Shown piece by piece: positions 17,351 to 25,236 of a stretch of DNA of 64,000 nucleotides. How positions within the stretch are numbered: the stretch's first letter is position 1; each line of letters starts with the position of its first letter. The stretch lies in contig NZ_QVMT01000004.1 of the NCBI RefSeq assembly GCF_003418935.1, positions 372,282 to 436,281 on the forward strand. The letters are read 5' to 3'. The stretch is from Emticicia sp. C21. Its GTDB lineage: Bacteria > Bacteroidota > Bacteroidia > Cytophagales > Spirosomataceae. The notes under the pieces are model-generated. The model did not search any database. It was given only the letters and a program-made list of their open reading frames with translations, and was not told the origin of the DNA. A program made the position numbers and the translations under genes.

Positions 17351-17387
17351 TTACATGCAATTTACACTTTTTTACATTCATTTTACT
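17351..17387 (+). promoter_or_regulatory. Four phased TTACA direct repeats, putative winged-helix operator
   Basis: TTACA/TTACT boxes start at 17351, 17362, 17372 and 17383, that is with 11, 10 and 11 bp spacing, one per helical turn. OmpR/PhoB-family winged helices bind direct repeats with about this spacing. The array ends 20 bp before a TACATTTG -7 box, where a -33 element would be. This suggests activation of the gene at 17450 by the divergently encoded regulator. Confidence 0.6.
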
Positions 17388-17407
17388 TCTGCCTGTTTTC
17401 TCTCTTC

Positions 17408-17415
17408 TACATTTG
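17408..17415 (+). promoter_or_regulatory. Candidate -7 box for the exported protein at 17450
   Basis: TACATTTG matches TAnnTTTG, about 34 bp before the ATG. No TTTG -33 box is present; the phased repeats occupy that place. Confidence 0.5.
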
Positions 17416-17449
17416 GCTCATCGTTCAATTTTAAAAATCGGAAATAATT

Positions 17450-17848
17450 ATGAAAAAACTTATCGCAACCATATTGTGTTGCTGCGCTTTCGCACAAGTC
17501 GGTTTCAGCCAGCACATTTGTTCAGCTGCTTTTTTAGGCAATAAAATGATAGTAAACCAGTACACAGATAAATGTTATAAAAATGAACTTCCATTAAATG
17601 CAACCGGAGAATTAAGTGTAAGTACTGTATATCTGGACAAGAACGAAAGTAAAGCCGTAGATAGAATACCCTTTAAAATCGCTATAAAAGAGCAAGGAAC
17701 CAAAACAATTACGATGTTTTCAAGAGAAGATTTTATGAAAGTTGATGTACAGAAGGTACTATCACAATGCAAAAAAGGCGACCAGATTGTATTGCTTACC
17801 CTCGACAAGCAATATTTCCTGCCTCACAACGAAATTTTAGTTAAATAA
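17450..17848 (+). CDS. Small exported protein of unknown function
   Basis: The 132-residue protein begins with a signal peptide (MKKLIATILCCCAFAQVGFSQ). The mature part has three cysteines (HICSAAF, DKCYKNEL, LSQCKKGD) and the pattern VSTVYLDKNESKAVDRIPFKIAIK, which looks like a small beta-rich domain. I recognise no family. It is divergent from the membrane-anchored winged-helix regulator and carries a helical-phased repeat operator and promoter in front, so it is the likely main output of that regulator. It may also report back to the sensor domain, but nothing in the sequence shows this. Confidence 0.65.
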   Translation: MKKLIATILCCCAFAQVGFSQHICSAAFLGNKMIVNQYTDKCYKNELPLNATGELSVSTVYLDKNESKAVDRIPFKIAIKEQGTKTITMFSREDFMKVDVQKVLSQCKKGDQIVLLTLDKQYFLPHNEILVK

Positions 17849-17871
17849 ACTATTACTATGACTTTAAATTG

Positions 17872-17933
17872 TGGCGCGAACTTCCAGATCTCGGTAGGGT
17901 TGAAAAGTCACGACAAACAGGAAGTTCGCGCCA
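17872..17933. repeat. Long-loop palindrome (GGCGCGAACTTCC family)
   Basis: TGGCGCGAACTTCC (17872-17885) is perfectly complementary to 17920-17933, with a 34-base loop. Flanking A/T bases extend the pairing loosely. It sits between two same-strand genes and resembles an intergenic REP-type element of a different sequence family from the one at 14233. Confidence 0.6.
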
Positions 17934-17970
17934 TAATATTTAAACATACTTGCTTAAACCTACATTATCA

Positions 17971-18582
17971 ATGAAAAAGCTATTTATCGTATTATTCTTA
18001 TTTTCTTACGCTACATTCTCACAGGTCAAGCCTGCTGCTGATATTACTTATGAGATAGCCAATAAAGAAAGTCAGCTTATCTGGCAGGACGTTCCCTTTG
18101 CTGGTAAACCTCATGAAGGAACTATCCAATTAACTTCTGGTACTTTAGTTACGGCTGCGAATGGAAAAGCAAAAGGAGGTAAGTTTGTGATAAACATGAA
18201 AAGCATTAATAGTGTTAATCCGAATACCGGAGAAATTAATAAAGGTGTAGTAGAACATTTACACTCTGATGATTTTTTCTCAACTATGCGTTTCCCCCTT
18301 TCTACTTTCACTATTACAAAAATCATCCCCGCAACCAAGCCTAGTGAATACACTATTACTGGCAACCTGACGTTGAAGGGCATCAGCAATGTGATTACTT
18401 TTCCAGCCATCATCATTATGGAGGGTACTCAATTAAAGGCACAGGCAGCTGTTACAATTGACCGTACTTTGTGGGGCATCACTTATAAATCTTATAGCTT
18501 TTTATCCCAGATGAAAGATGATTTGATTCCGAATAACATTAAACTTACCATGAATCTGGTATTTAGCAAAGCTATTAATTAA
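17971..18582 (+). CDS. YceI-family exported protein
   Basis: From the ATG at 17971 the protein has 203 residues, with a signal peptide (MKKLFIVLFLFSYATFS). The YceI lipocalin-like fold is seen in ESQLIWQDVPFAGKPHEGTIQLTSG (cut here at residues 33-57), FVINMKSINS, VVEHLHSDDFFSTMRFP, ITGNLTLKGISNVITFPA and ITIDRTLWGI-like strands. YceI proteins bind isoprenoid-type lipids in the periplasm; their role is often unclear. It lies 7 bp before the protease gene and is probably co-transcribed with it. An alternative TTG start at 17950 is unlikely because it precedes the signal peptide. Confidence 0.88.
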   Translation: MKKLFIVLFLFSYATFSQVKPAADITYEIANKESQLIWQDVPFAGKPHEGTIQLTSGTLVTAANGKAKGGKFVINMKSINSVNPNTGEINKGVVEHLHSDDFFSTMRFPLSTFTITKIIPATKPSEYTITGNLTLKGISNVITFPAIIIMEGTQLKAQAAVTIDRTLWGITYKSYSFLSQMKDDLIPNNIKLTMNLVFSKAIN

Positions 18583-18589
18583 GTGTAGT

Positions 18590-19750
18590 ATGAAACAAAT
18601 AAGCTTTATTTTTTGCTTTTTGCCACTTGTGGCTTTTGGTCAGTTAAAAGAATCCTGGGTAACAAAACCTAAAGAACTGTGGCCTCAGATTGCCCTCGTA
18701 AACGACGTAACTTATAAAAACGGCAACAAATACGAAGACCCAACTATTAGTTACGCTGCCAGCGGTTTTTTGTTAGATACAGGCAAAGACACTTTAGCCA
18801 TTACAGCCAAGCATATTATCTGGGTAGCAAGAAATAAGGCTTCCGACAAGGTTTATATCAACGACCATCTGAAAACCTGGAAAATGTATCCAAAACATAA
18901 TCTGAAAGACTCAGTTATCATTGACCGCCTTATTAACGAAGATTTAAACGAAAAGCTTTTTAATGGCCCTGAAAATGGTGTATTGCAGCGGGATTGGCTG
19001 GTATTCACTACCAAATATGTTTCTCCAAATATTAAGCCAGTTAAATTAAGAGAAAAGCCGGTGAAAGTGGGTGACAAAGTCTATCTGATAGGGAATCCTT
19101 ATCGGTTTGATAAAACACTAACAGCAGAAGGGTATATCAGCAAGAAAGCAGGCAATACACTATTTGTGAGATTTAATGACCCGGCCATACGTACCGCTTT
19201 TCTGGGTGGAGCAAGTGGCTCGCCTATTCTGGATGAAAATGGACAATTGGCAGGTATTTTTTCTAATGGACAATTAGACCCTAAAACGGGTGAGCGAATT
19301 ACTTATGTTAATTCAACTGCCTATTTAAAAAAGGTATTGGCAAGAGTAAAGCCACTCAATGTAGATAAGGAACAAATTTCTACTTATGTTGATTCACTGA
19401 TTGAGGCGGTTGGCACAAAAAAAGCGATGAGCCAGTTTGAGAAATATGTAAAGACTGAAAAAGCCCAGGATATTTATGAACTGACTTATATCAATTATAA
19501 TAAGCTAATAACAATAGGAGAGAAATTAAGCAGTGAGGGCAACACGAAAGATGCGGTTCTCTATTTTGAAACACTTCTGAGAACTTATCCTGAAAATCAC
19601 TTAATGATTATCGCTTTATCAAAAGCCTATAATGCCAATCAACAGAAGCAAAAAGCGATTGACCTCCTTGAATTGAATAAAGATAAAGTTGACCCGGATG
19701 TGAAAGGGGAGATAGAAAAGAACTTGAATGAGATAAAAGCTAAGAAATAA
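18590..19750 (+). CDS. Exported trypsin-like serine protease with C-terminal TPR
   Basis: The 386-residue protein has a signal peptide (MKQISFIFCFLPLVAFG) and a trypsin-like domain with a complete triad: His75 (ITAKH), Asp135 (QRDWLVF) and Ser209 (GGASGSP). Residues 245-385 are helical with a TPR-like unit (NTKDAVLYFETLLRTYPENHLMII cut at residue 325 onward). It has no PDZ domain, so it is not a DegP/HtrA protein. It is 7 bp downstream of the YceI gene. The substrate is unknown; the TPR part suggests a partner protein. The next gene begins 69 bp later with its own -7-like box. Confidence 0.8.
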   Translation: MKQISFIFCFLPLVAFGQLKESWVTKPKELWPQIALVNDVTYKNGNKYEDPTISYAASGFLLDTGKDTLAITAKHIIWVARNKASDKVYINDHLKTWKMYPKHNLKDSVIIDRLINEDLNEKLFNGPENGVLQRDWLVFTTKYVSPNIKPVKLREKPVKVGDKVYLIGNPYRFDKTLTAEGYISKKAGNTLFVRFNDPAIRTAFLGGASGSPILDENGQLAGIFSNGQLDPKTGERITYVNSTAYLKKVLARVKPLNVDKEQISTYVDSLIEAVGTKKAMSQFEKYVKTEKAQDIYELTYINYNKLITIGEKLSSEGNTKDAVLYFETLLRTYPENHLMIIALSKAYNANQQKQKAIDLLELNKDKVDPDVKGEIEKNLNEIKAKK

Positions 19751-19793
19751 ACCGAACTTTCAAGAAGTGTCTTTTATATCAATAGTAAACTAT

Positions 19794-19801
19794 TACATTT
19801 G
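19794..19801 (+). promoter_or_regulatory. Candidate -7 box for the SDR gene at 19820
   Basis: TACATTTG fits TAnnTTTG and ends 18 bp before the chosen ATG. No good -33 TTTG is visible. Confidence 0.4.
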
Positions 19802-19819
19802 AGCCAAAACACACGTAAC

Positions 19820-20608
19820 ATGAATCTGGATTTAACTGGCAAAACCGCATTGGTTTGTGGAAGTACACAAGGGATTGGCAAGGCAGCGGCTATCGAATTG
19901 GCTTTATTAGGGGCAAATATCACTTTAGTCGCCCGTAATGAAAATAAATTGAAAGAGGTGATGAAAGAATTACCGCGTAAGAAGAATCAAAAGCACCGCT
20001 ACCTGGTGATTGATTTTTCTAAAACCGCTCAGATAAAACCTAAGATTGAGCGATACTTAGCTAAATATCCCGAAGTACATATTCTTATTAATAATACTGG
20101 TGGCCCGGCAGGTGGGGCTATTATTGAAGCTGATGTAACACAGTTTACTCAGACATTTAATGAACATATTGTATCGGCACAAATACTTACGCAAGCTGTA
20201 GTACCCAGTATGAAAGAAGCCGGGTTTGGCCGGATTGTGAATATCACTTCTGTGGGTATGAAACAACCGATTATTGGCTTAGGAGTATCAAATACTATTC
20301 GCGGAGCAATGGGCAACTGGGCAAAATCAATGGCCAATGAATTGGGAAAATATGGTATTACCACTAATAATGTATTGCCTGGCTACACTACAACAGCCCG
20401 TTTAGAGAAAGTTAATGAGACCAGAGCCAAAGCAACTAATAAGAGCATTGAAGCCGTCGAACAAGATTTAATCAAAGATATTCCGATAGGTCGATTTACT
20501 TCGCCTGAGGAAACAGGCGCAGTGATTGCCTTTTTATGTTCGCCTGCGGCAAGCTCTGTCAATGGCGTGAGTATTCCGGTGGATGGCGGTCGCACCAGTA
20601 GCCTTTAA
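19820..20608 (+). CDS. SDR-family oxidoreductase, BKR-like subgroup lacking the Tyr-Lys pair
   Basis: The 262-residue protein opens MNLDLTGKTALVCGSTQGIG, with a Rossmann glycine motif at about residues 14-20, and has NNTGGPAGG and NITSVGMKQP. At the place of the catalytic YxxxK it reads GLGVSNTIRGAMGNWAKS, so both Tyr and Lys are missing. This pattern is known for a BKR-like SDR subgroup that departs from the usual catalytic tetrad. The substrate cannot be assigned. Its stop overlaps that of the convergent amine oxidase by 4 bp (shared TTAA). A TTG at 19799 is a weaker start. Confidence 0.85.
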   Translation: MNLDLTGKTALVCGSTQGIGKAAAIELALLGANITLVARNENKLKEVMKELPRKKNQKHRYLVIDFSKTAQIKPKIERYLAKYPEVHILINNTGGPAGGAIIEADVTQFTQTFNEHIVSAQILTQAVVPSMKEAGFGRIVNITSVGMKQPIIGLGVSNTIRGAMGNWAKSMANELGKYGITTNNVLPGYTTTARLEKVNETRAKATNKSIEAVEQDLIKDIPIGRFTSPEETGAVIAFLCSPAASSVNGVSIPVDGGRTSSL

Positions 20609-21948
20609 ATAGCTTCTAAAACCGCATCACGACCTGATACGATTGCTCCTTCCATAAAGCCCTGCCATTCAGCCAGATGCTCTCCGGCAAAATGGACGTT
20701 CAGGTGGGGCTTTTTTAATTCCGGCTGTACCGTAAACCATTGCCCTGTGCCATAAATAGCATAGGCTCCTTTTGAATAGTTGTCTTGTCCCCAATTATAA
20801 TTGGCTACTTTTTGAAGATAATTTCGGGCATCACCTACAGGTCTGATAGAATCAATAATGGTTTGTCGGCGGTAATCATCGCCATGCCAGCCAAACATAT
20901 CTGCTTTTTCGCCTATACTATAAGAAGTAAGCGCGCCTCTGGCATGATCCTGATTTTTGGTAGCATGATAGAAATAATGTGCAGGCGTATCGGTTATCAT
21001 ATCAAAATCCTCCCGTTTCCAGAAACGTTGACTAAACAAACCTACACATTTATTGATACGCGCATATTGCAGGGCATCTATCGCATGCAATTTTGATTTC
21101 GGCAAAGCAGGTGCGAAATTGATTTTCGACAAAGCAAAGGTTGGAACGGTACAAATAACTCTATCTGCCTCGAAAGTTTTTCCGTTGGCGCATTTGATGG
21201 TAATGCCTTTACCTTTCTGAATAATGGCATCTACATGATGTTCGGTTAGGATTTTTTCCCGACCTATTAAATCAGCAATTTTGTTGGCTAAAGTGCTATT
21301 ACCACCTTCCATTTTCAAATCCATTTCGTTTTTCTTGCTCGAATAGGCATATTCGCTGATGGCAGCATAGGCTGATACATGTCTGATGCTTTCGCCAAAA
21401 TCGGTACTATCCAATAACTCTCTGAAATACAGGTCGTTTTCAGGGATACCATTGTTGACAAGATATCTCCACCAATTCAATCGGTCGAATAATTTCTGCT
21501 GCTCTGAGTTCAGGTTTTTGAACGATTCAAGCAATCCCTCCAGTTTCTTCTTCCAATCGGTATCAAAATCCCATTTATTTACTTTGCTATATTTGCCTCT
21601 GAAAAACAAATCCGTATCAAAGCGATTGTCATTCAGTTGAATCTTGAAGCGCTCGCATAGTTTCTTTACTTCTTCGTGCGACTCTCCTACCCATTCGGCG
21701 CCCAATTCTACCCGTAAATCAGCCTGCTCGTCAATTTTATGCGTAAATACACGTCCGCCGATACGATTGCGTGATTCTAAAACCACAAAGTCTATCTTCT
21801 TATCAAAAAGTGTTAGAGCAGCAGAAAGTCCTGAAAATCCTGCGCCAAGTATGACAACTTTAGCCGGTTTAACAGTATGAGCAAAAGTCTTTTGATTGAG
21901 CAGGATAGCGCTTGAAGCAGCCAGACCAAGGAATGAGCGTCGTTTCAT
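20605..21948 (-). CDS. Flavin-dependent amine oxidase (FAD, NAD(P)-binding), exported
   Basis: From the ATG at 21948 the protein has 447 residues. It begins MKRRSFLGLAASSAILLNQ, a Tat-like signal (twin Arg then hydrophobic stretch). The FAD-binding dinucleotide motif VVILGAGFSGLSAAL, VVLESRNRIGGRVFTH and the C-terminal FAGEHLAEWQGFMEGAIVSG are diagnostic of flavin monoamine oxidases. Such enzymes oxidise amines to imines and H2O2; the substrate is not readable here. The in-frame extension to 22056 is mostly leader sequence containing a hairpin. It is convergent with, and overlaps by 4 bp, the SDR gene. Confidence 0.87.
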   Translation of the reverse strand: MKRRSFLGLAASSAILLNQKTFAHTVKPAKVVILGAGFSGLSAALTLFDKKIDFVVLESRNRIGGRVFTHKIDEQADLRVELGAEWVGESHEEVKKLCERFKIQLNDNRFDTDLFFRGKYSKVNKWDFDTDWKKKLEGLLESFKNLNSEQQKLFDRLNWWRYLVNNGIPENDLYFRELLDSTDFGESIRHVSAYAAISEYAYSSKKNEMDLKMEGGNSTLANKIADLIGREKILTEHHVDAIIQKGKGITIKCANGKTFEADRVICTVPTFALSKINFAPALPKSKLHAIDALQYARINKCVGLFSQRFWKREDFDMITDTPAHYFYHATKNQDHARGALTSYSIGEKADMFGWHGDDYRRQTIIDSIRPVGDARNYLQKVANYNWGQDNYSKGAYAIYGTGQWFTVQPELKKPHLNVHFAGEHLAEWQGFMEGAIVSGRDAVLEAI

Positions 21949-21986
21949 GGTTAAATAATAGATATCGTTGCAATGAGGTATAAAAA

Positions 21987-22023
21987 AAGATGATGCTTCT
22001 CCTTTTTGGAAAAACATCATCTT
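21987..22023 (-). promoter_or_regulatory. Leader hairpin of the amine oxidase gene
   Basis: AAGATGATG (21987-21995) and CATCATCTT (22015-22023) form a 9 bp stem with a 19-base loop in the 5' leader. Its role is unknown. Confidence 0.4.
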
Positions 22024-22036
22024 CAAACATCCTTTA

Positions 22037-22044
22037 CAAATATA
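22037..22044 (-). promoter_or_regulatory. Candidate -7 box for the amine oxidase gene
   Basis: Minus-strand TATATTTG fits TAnnTTTG. It lies just upstream of the leader hairpin, consistent with translation starting at 21948. No proper -33 box is seen. Confidence 0.4.
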
Positions 22045-22100
22045 CCCTATACGCAAGGATAAAGATAGTATTTACTAAATTTTTTATTATGTGGCAAAGG

Positions 22101-22976
22101 TCACCTAATACCCTTTGTATATTCTTTCTGATATAAAAGAGGAGTCTTCCCGGTAATCTCTTTAAACTGGCGGTTAAAATTGGAGATGGTATTATAGCCG
22201 CTTTCGTAGGCGACTTGCGTAATACTTAAATTACCCTCATGTAGCAATTTACAGGCATGACCGATACGAATCTCGGCTATGAAATCGAAAAATGGTTTGT
22301 TAGTGCGGCTTTTAAAGTATCGGCAAAAGGCGGAATCGCTCATACTGACCAAAGACGCTAATTCACTTAAACGTACTTCTTCTTTAAAATGCTTCATTAC
22401 ATATTCATGCACTTTTTGCATGCGTTCGGTCTCAGACACTTTGTGCGTATTCACATAGCCAAAACTGGCAATGTATTCGTAGTCGGTTGATTGGGCTAAA
22501 TGATGAAGCATCGAGAGGAATTTCAATACCCGCTCAAATCCCTCATATTGATGGAGGTTCAGCAATTCATGTCTGATGTACTCTTTAGATTCACCTATTA
22601 TATCCAGTCCTCTTTCGCCTCTTTCCAATAATTGCTTCAGGTTGTGCATTTCGCTTTTTTCAAAAAAGCCATTTCCTAAGAAATCTTCGGTGAAGTAGAT
22701 TACGATTCCATGCGTAATTAGCTCAGAATTATGCTCAAAATAAGCAAGGTCGCTTTGCCATAGATGTGGAATATTGGGGCCAAGAAAAACCGTATCTCCT
22801 GCTTCAAAATGCTTGATATTGTCTCCGATAAACCTGGTACCGCTTCCTTCCAGCACCGTGAACAACTGATAATGCGGGTGAAAATGCCAGTTTGGATCGA
22901 AATGTGGCTCCACTAACTCCTTTAATGTAAAGGAATAAACCGCACTTTCAACCGATTTTTTGAGAAGAGGCTTCAT
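22101..22976 (-). CDS. AraC-family regulator with N-terminal cupin domain
   Basis: The 291-residue protein has a cupin-type ligand-binding half (FDPNWHFHPHYQLFTVLEGSG cut at HPHYQL, IKHFEAGDTVFLGPNIPHLW) and a C-terminal AraC domain with two helix-turn-helix units at about residues 190-285 (VRLSELASLVSMSDSAFCRYFK, LSITQVAYESGYNTISNFNRQFKEITGKTP). It is divergent, 142 bp away, from the epimerase/oxidoreductase/ThuA cluster, whose sugar-derived intermediate is its probable inducer. The start is chosen because MKPLLKKSVESAVYSF is the first Met before the cupin. Confidence 0.92.
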   Translation of the reverse strand: MKPLLKKSVESAVYSFTLKELVEPHFDPNWHFHPHYQLFTVLEGSGTRFIGDNIKHFEAGDTVFLGPNIPHLWQSDLAYFEHNSELITHGIVIYFTEDFLGNGFFEKSEMHNLKQLLERGERGLDIIGESKEYIRHELLNLHQYEGFERVLKFLSMLHHLAQSTDYEYIASFGYVNTHKVSETERMQKVHEYVMKHFKEEVRLSELASLVSMSDSAFCRYFKSRTNKPFFDFIAEIRIGHACKLLHEGNLSITQVAYESGYNTISNFNRQFKEITGKTPLLYQKEYTKGIR

Positions 22977-23084
22977 AGATTACTATTCTGAATTTTAACC
23001 ATAAATTTAAAGATAAAAATAAATAAAGTCAAAATACAGTCAGTATTAGTAAAAGTAGGCTTATTTTTTTGTACTATTTTAAGA

Positions 23085-23092
23085 TAGTTTTG
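23085..23092 (+). promoter_or_regulatory. Candidate -7 box of the sugar-oxidation cluster
   Basis: TAGTTTTG matches TAnnTTTG, 26 bp before the epimerase ATG, in the divergent gap with the AraC regulator. A TTTG at 23068 is too close for an ideal -33 box, which would fit activator dependence. Confidence 0.45.
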
Positions 23093-23118
23093 TAATGTGA
23101 AAATTTAAGAAAATCAGC

Positions 23119-23976
23119 ATGAAGTTTGGAATGAATCTCCTTTTGTGGGGAACAGAAATTAATGAAAGTCTTTTTCCGGTATTAGAAGAAATAAAGGAGC
23201 TTGGTTTTGATGGTGTTGAAGTACCTATTTTTGATACAGACCCGACAAACTGGTATAAGTGGCGAGAGAAATTAGATGAATTGGAGCTAGACAGAATTGC
23301 CGTAACGATTTGCGGCCCTGATTTTAACCAGATCAGCCCAGACCCTGCCATCAGAAAAGCCACTTTAGAACGTAATAAACTGGCAGTAGATTGTGCGATG
23401 GTATTAGGAGCAAATTTGCTCAATGGCCCTTATCACTCAGCATTAGGAGCATTTACAGGTAAACCTGCAAGCGAACAAGAGTGGCGTTGGGCAGTAGATA
23501 ATCTCAGAGAATTAGCTGATTATGCTGATAGCTTTGGTATCACTTTAGGATTGGAATATCTGAACCGTTTTGAAAGCTATCTGGTATCGTCAAGCGATGA
23601 GTTGATTAAACTGGTTGAGGATATTGACCATCCGGCCTGTAAAATCATGTTTGATACTTTTCATGCTAATATTGAAGAGAAGAACCTGGGAGATGCCATC
23701 AGAAAATTGTCAAAACATCTGGTACACGTGCAGGTTTCTGAAAACGACCGAAGTACTGTTGGTACAGGAAATGTGAACTGGGAAGATGTTTTTAAAGCAT
23801 TGCATGAGGTCAAATATGACGGTTGGTTATCGGTAGAGGCATTCAGTCAGAAACTGGCGGTTGCTAATATCTGGCGAAAAATGTTTGACTCAGAAACACA
23901 ATTAATGAAAGATAGTCTTAGTTTTTTAAAAAATAGTCTTGCAGAAAATCCTGGCACACCGAGTATTCCTTATTGA
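23119..23976 (+). CDS. Sugar phosphate isomerase/epimerase (D-tagatose 3-epimerase-like TIM barrel)
   Basis: The 285-residue protein starts MKFGMNLLLWG and follows the xylose-isomerase-like barrel. The metal-binding Glu is in LGLEYLNRFE, then KIMFDTFHANIEE (Asp and His), HVQVSENDR and LSVEAF (second Glu). This set matches the E-D-H-E metal site of D-tagatose/D-psicose 3-epimerases. These enzymes interconvert ketoses at C3. The gene heads a three-gene cluster with a Gfo/Idh/MocA oxidoreductase 51 bp downstream and a ThuA fusion, and an AraC regulator faces it. The actual sugar is not readable. Confidence 0.88.
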   Translation: MKFGMNLLLWGTEINESLFPVLEEIKELGFDGVEVPIFDTDPTNWYKWREKLDELELDRIAVTICGPDFNQISPDPAIRKATLERNKLAVDCAMVLGANLLNGPYHSALGAFTGKPASEQEWRWAVDNLRELADYADSFGITLGLEYLNRFESYLVSSSDELIKLVEDIDHPACKIMFDTFHANIEEKNLGDAIRKLSKHLVHVQVSENDRSTVGTGNVNWEDVFKALHEVKYDGWLSVEAFSQKLAVANIWRKMFDSETQLMKDSLSFLKNSLAENPGTPSIPY

Positions 23977-24027
23977 TTAGAGGAAGAGATTTTAACGGAT
24001 TTGACGCTAACCTAAAACAATTAAACC

Positions 24028-25152
24028 ATGTCGAAAAAAATCAATATTGCTATCGTCGGGCTTGGCTTTGGTGCTGAGTTTATTCCTATCTACCAGCGCC
24101 ACCCAAATGCTAATATGTATGCCATTTGCCAACGTAATGTAGAAAAACTCAATCAGATTGGCGATGCATTCGGCATCGAAAAAAGCTATTCTGATTATGA
24201 TGAATTATTAAAAGACCCGGATATTGATGCAGTACATATCAACTCCCCTATCCCGAATCATGCCGAACAAAGTCTGAAAGCACTTTATGCGGGCAAGCAC
24301 GTGGCTTGTACCGTACCAATGGCTACTTCGGTTGAAGACTGTATAGCTATTGTAAAGGCAGTAAAAGAAACAGGTAAGAAGTATATGATGATGGAAACGG
24401 TGGTATATGCCCGTGAGTTTTTATTTGTCAAAGAAATGTATGAAAAAGGCGAATTAGGAAAAGTACAGTTCCTGAAAGCAAGCCACCAACAAGATATGGA
24501 TGGATGGCCTGATTACTGGCCGGGCTTACCTCCCATGCACTATGCAACACACTGCGTTGGCCCTGTGGCAGGTTTATTGAAGCTTGAAGCTGAGTATGTT
24601 TCATGCTTTGGTTCAGGTACTATCCGTGAAGAGCTGGCTCAAATACATAACTCTCCTTTTGCAGTTGAATCGGCTCATATTAAGTTTAAAGACAGCGATT
24701 TGAGCGCTTATGTCTATCGTTCATTGTTTGATGTAGCTCGCCAGTACAGAGAAAGTTTTGAAGTATATGGCTCGAAAAAATCTTTCGAGTGGGCATTGGT
24801 GGAGCATGAAGAGCATATCATTCATACCGCGAAAAAACCTGAACACGAAATTCCGGAAAAAGTAACTGTGAAAGATTATGCGCATTTACTACCGGAAGGC
24901 ATTCAGGATTTCACGACCAAAGGTGTCTATGATTTAGGTGAAAACAACCACTTATCATTTACACAAGGTTCTGGTCACGGAGGTTCTCACCCGCATTTAG
25001 CACATGAGTTCTTAATGGCATTGGTTGAAGACCGTGAACCATTCCCGAATGCAGCGCAATCAGCTAACTGGACAAGCGTGGGTATCCTGGCACACGAATC
25101 AGCTATGCAAGGTGGTAAAATCATGAATTTACCTGACTTTCACAACGTATAA
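24028..25152 (+). CDS. Gfo/Idh/MocA-family oxidoreductase without the EKP motif
   Basis: The 374-residue protein has an NAD(P) Rossmann start (INIAIVGLGFGAEFIPIYQRHP) and the C-terminal alpha/beta substrate domain (QQDMDGWPDYWPG, HYATHCVGPVAGLL, GSGHGGSHPHLAHEFL). The family's catalytic EKP triad is replaced by TVP at residues 95-97 (GKHVACTVPMA), so the usual Lys is missing. Family members oxidise or reduce sugar carbonyls, often at C3. The histidine-rich GHGGSHPHLAH region could compensate. It lies between the epimerase gene and the ThuA fusion and is probably in the same transcript. Confidence 0.88.
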   Translation: MSKKINIAIVGLGFGAEFIPIYQRHPNANMYAICQRNVEKLNQIGDAFGIEKSYSDYDELLKDPDIDAVHINSPIPNHAEQSLKALYAGKHVACTVPMATSVEDCIAIVKAVKETGKKYMMMETVVYAREFLFVKEMYEKGELGKVQFLKASHQQDMDGWPDYWPGLPPMHYATHCVGPVAGLLKLEAEYVSCFGSGTIREELAQIHNSPFAVESAHIKFKDSDLSAYVYRSLFDVARQYRESFEVYGSKKSFEWALVEHEEHIIHTAKKPEHEIPEKVTVKDYAHLLPEGIQDFTTKGVYDLGENNHLSFTQGSGHGGSHPHLAHEFLMALVEDREPFPNAAQSANWTSVGILAHESAMQGGKIMNLPDFHNV

Positions 25153-25162
25153 ATTTATATAG

Positions 25163-25183
25163 GGGCGAGGCTCTGCTTCGCCC
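25163..25183 (+). repeat. GC-rich hairpin between oxidoreductase and ThuA fusion genes
   Basis: GGGCGA (25163-25168) pairs with TCGCCC (25178-25183). The loop GGCTCTGCT and flanking G/C bases resemble small intergenic palindromes. No T run follows, so it is more likely an intercistronic element than a full terminator. Confidence 0.4.
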
Positions 25184-25236
25184 TTCTGCTTACGCCTATC
25201 ACTACGAGTAATAAAACTCTGCTATTTTTAACTCTC

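Noticed and set aside
17351-17387. Repeated TTACA boxes considered as a short CRISPR-like array
   Set aside because: Units are five bases at 10-11 bp spacing with no spacers of usable length; they fit a regulator site instead.
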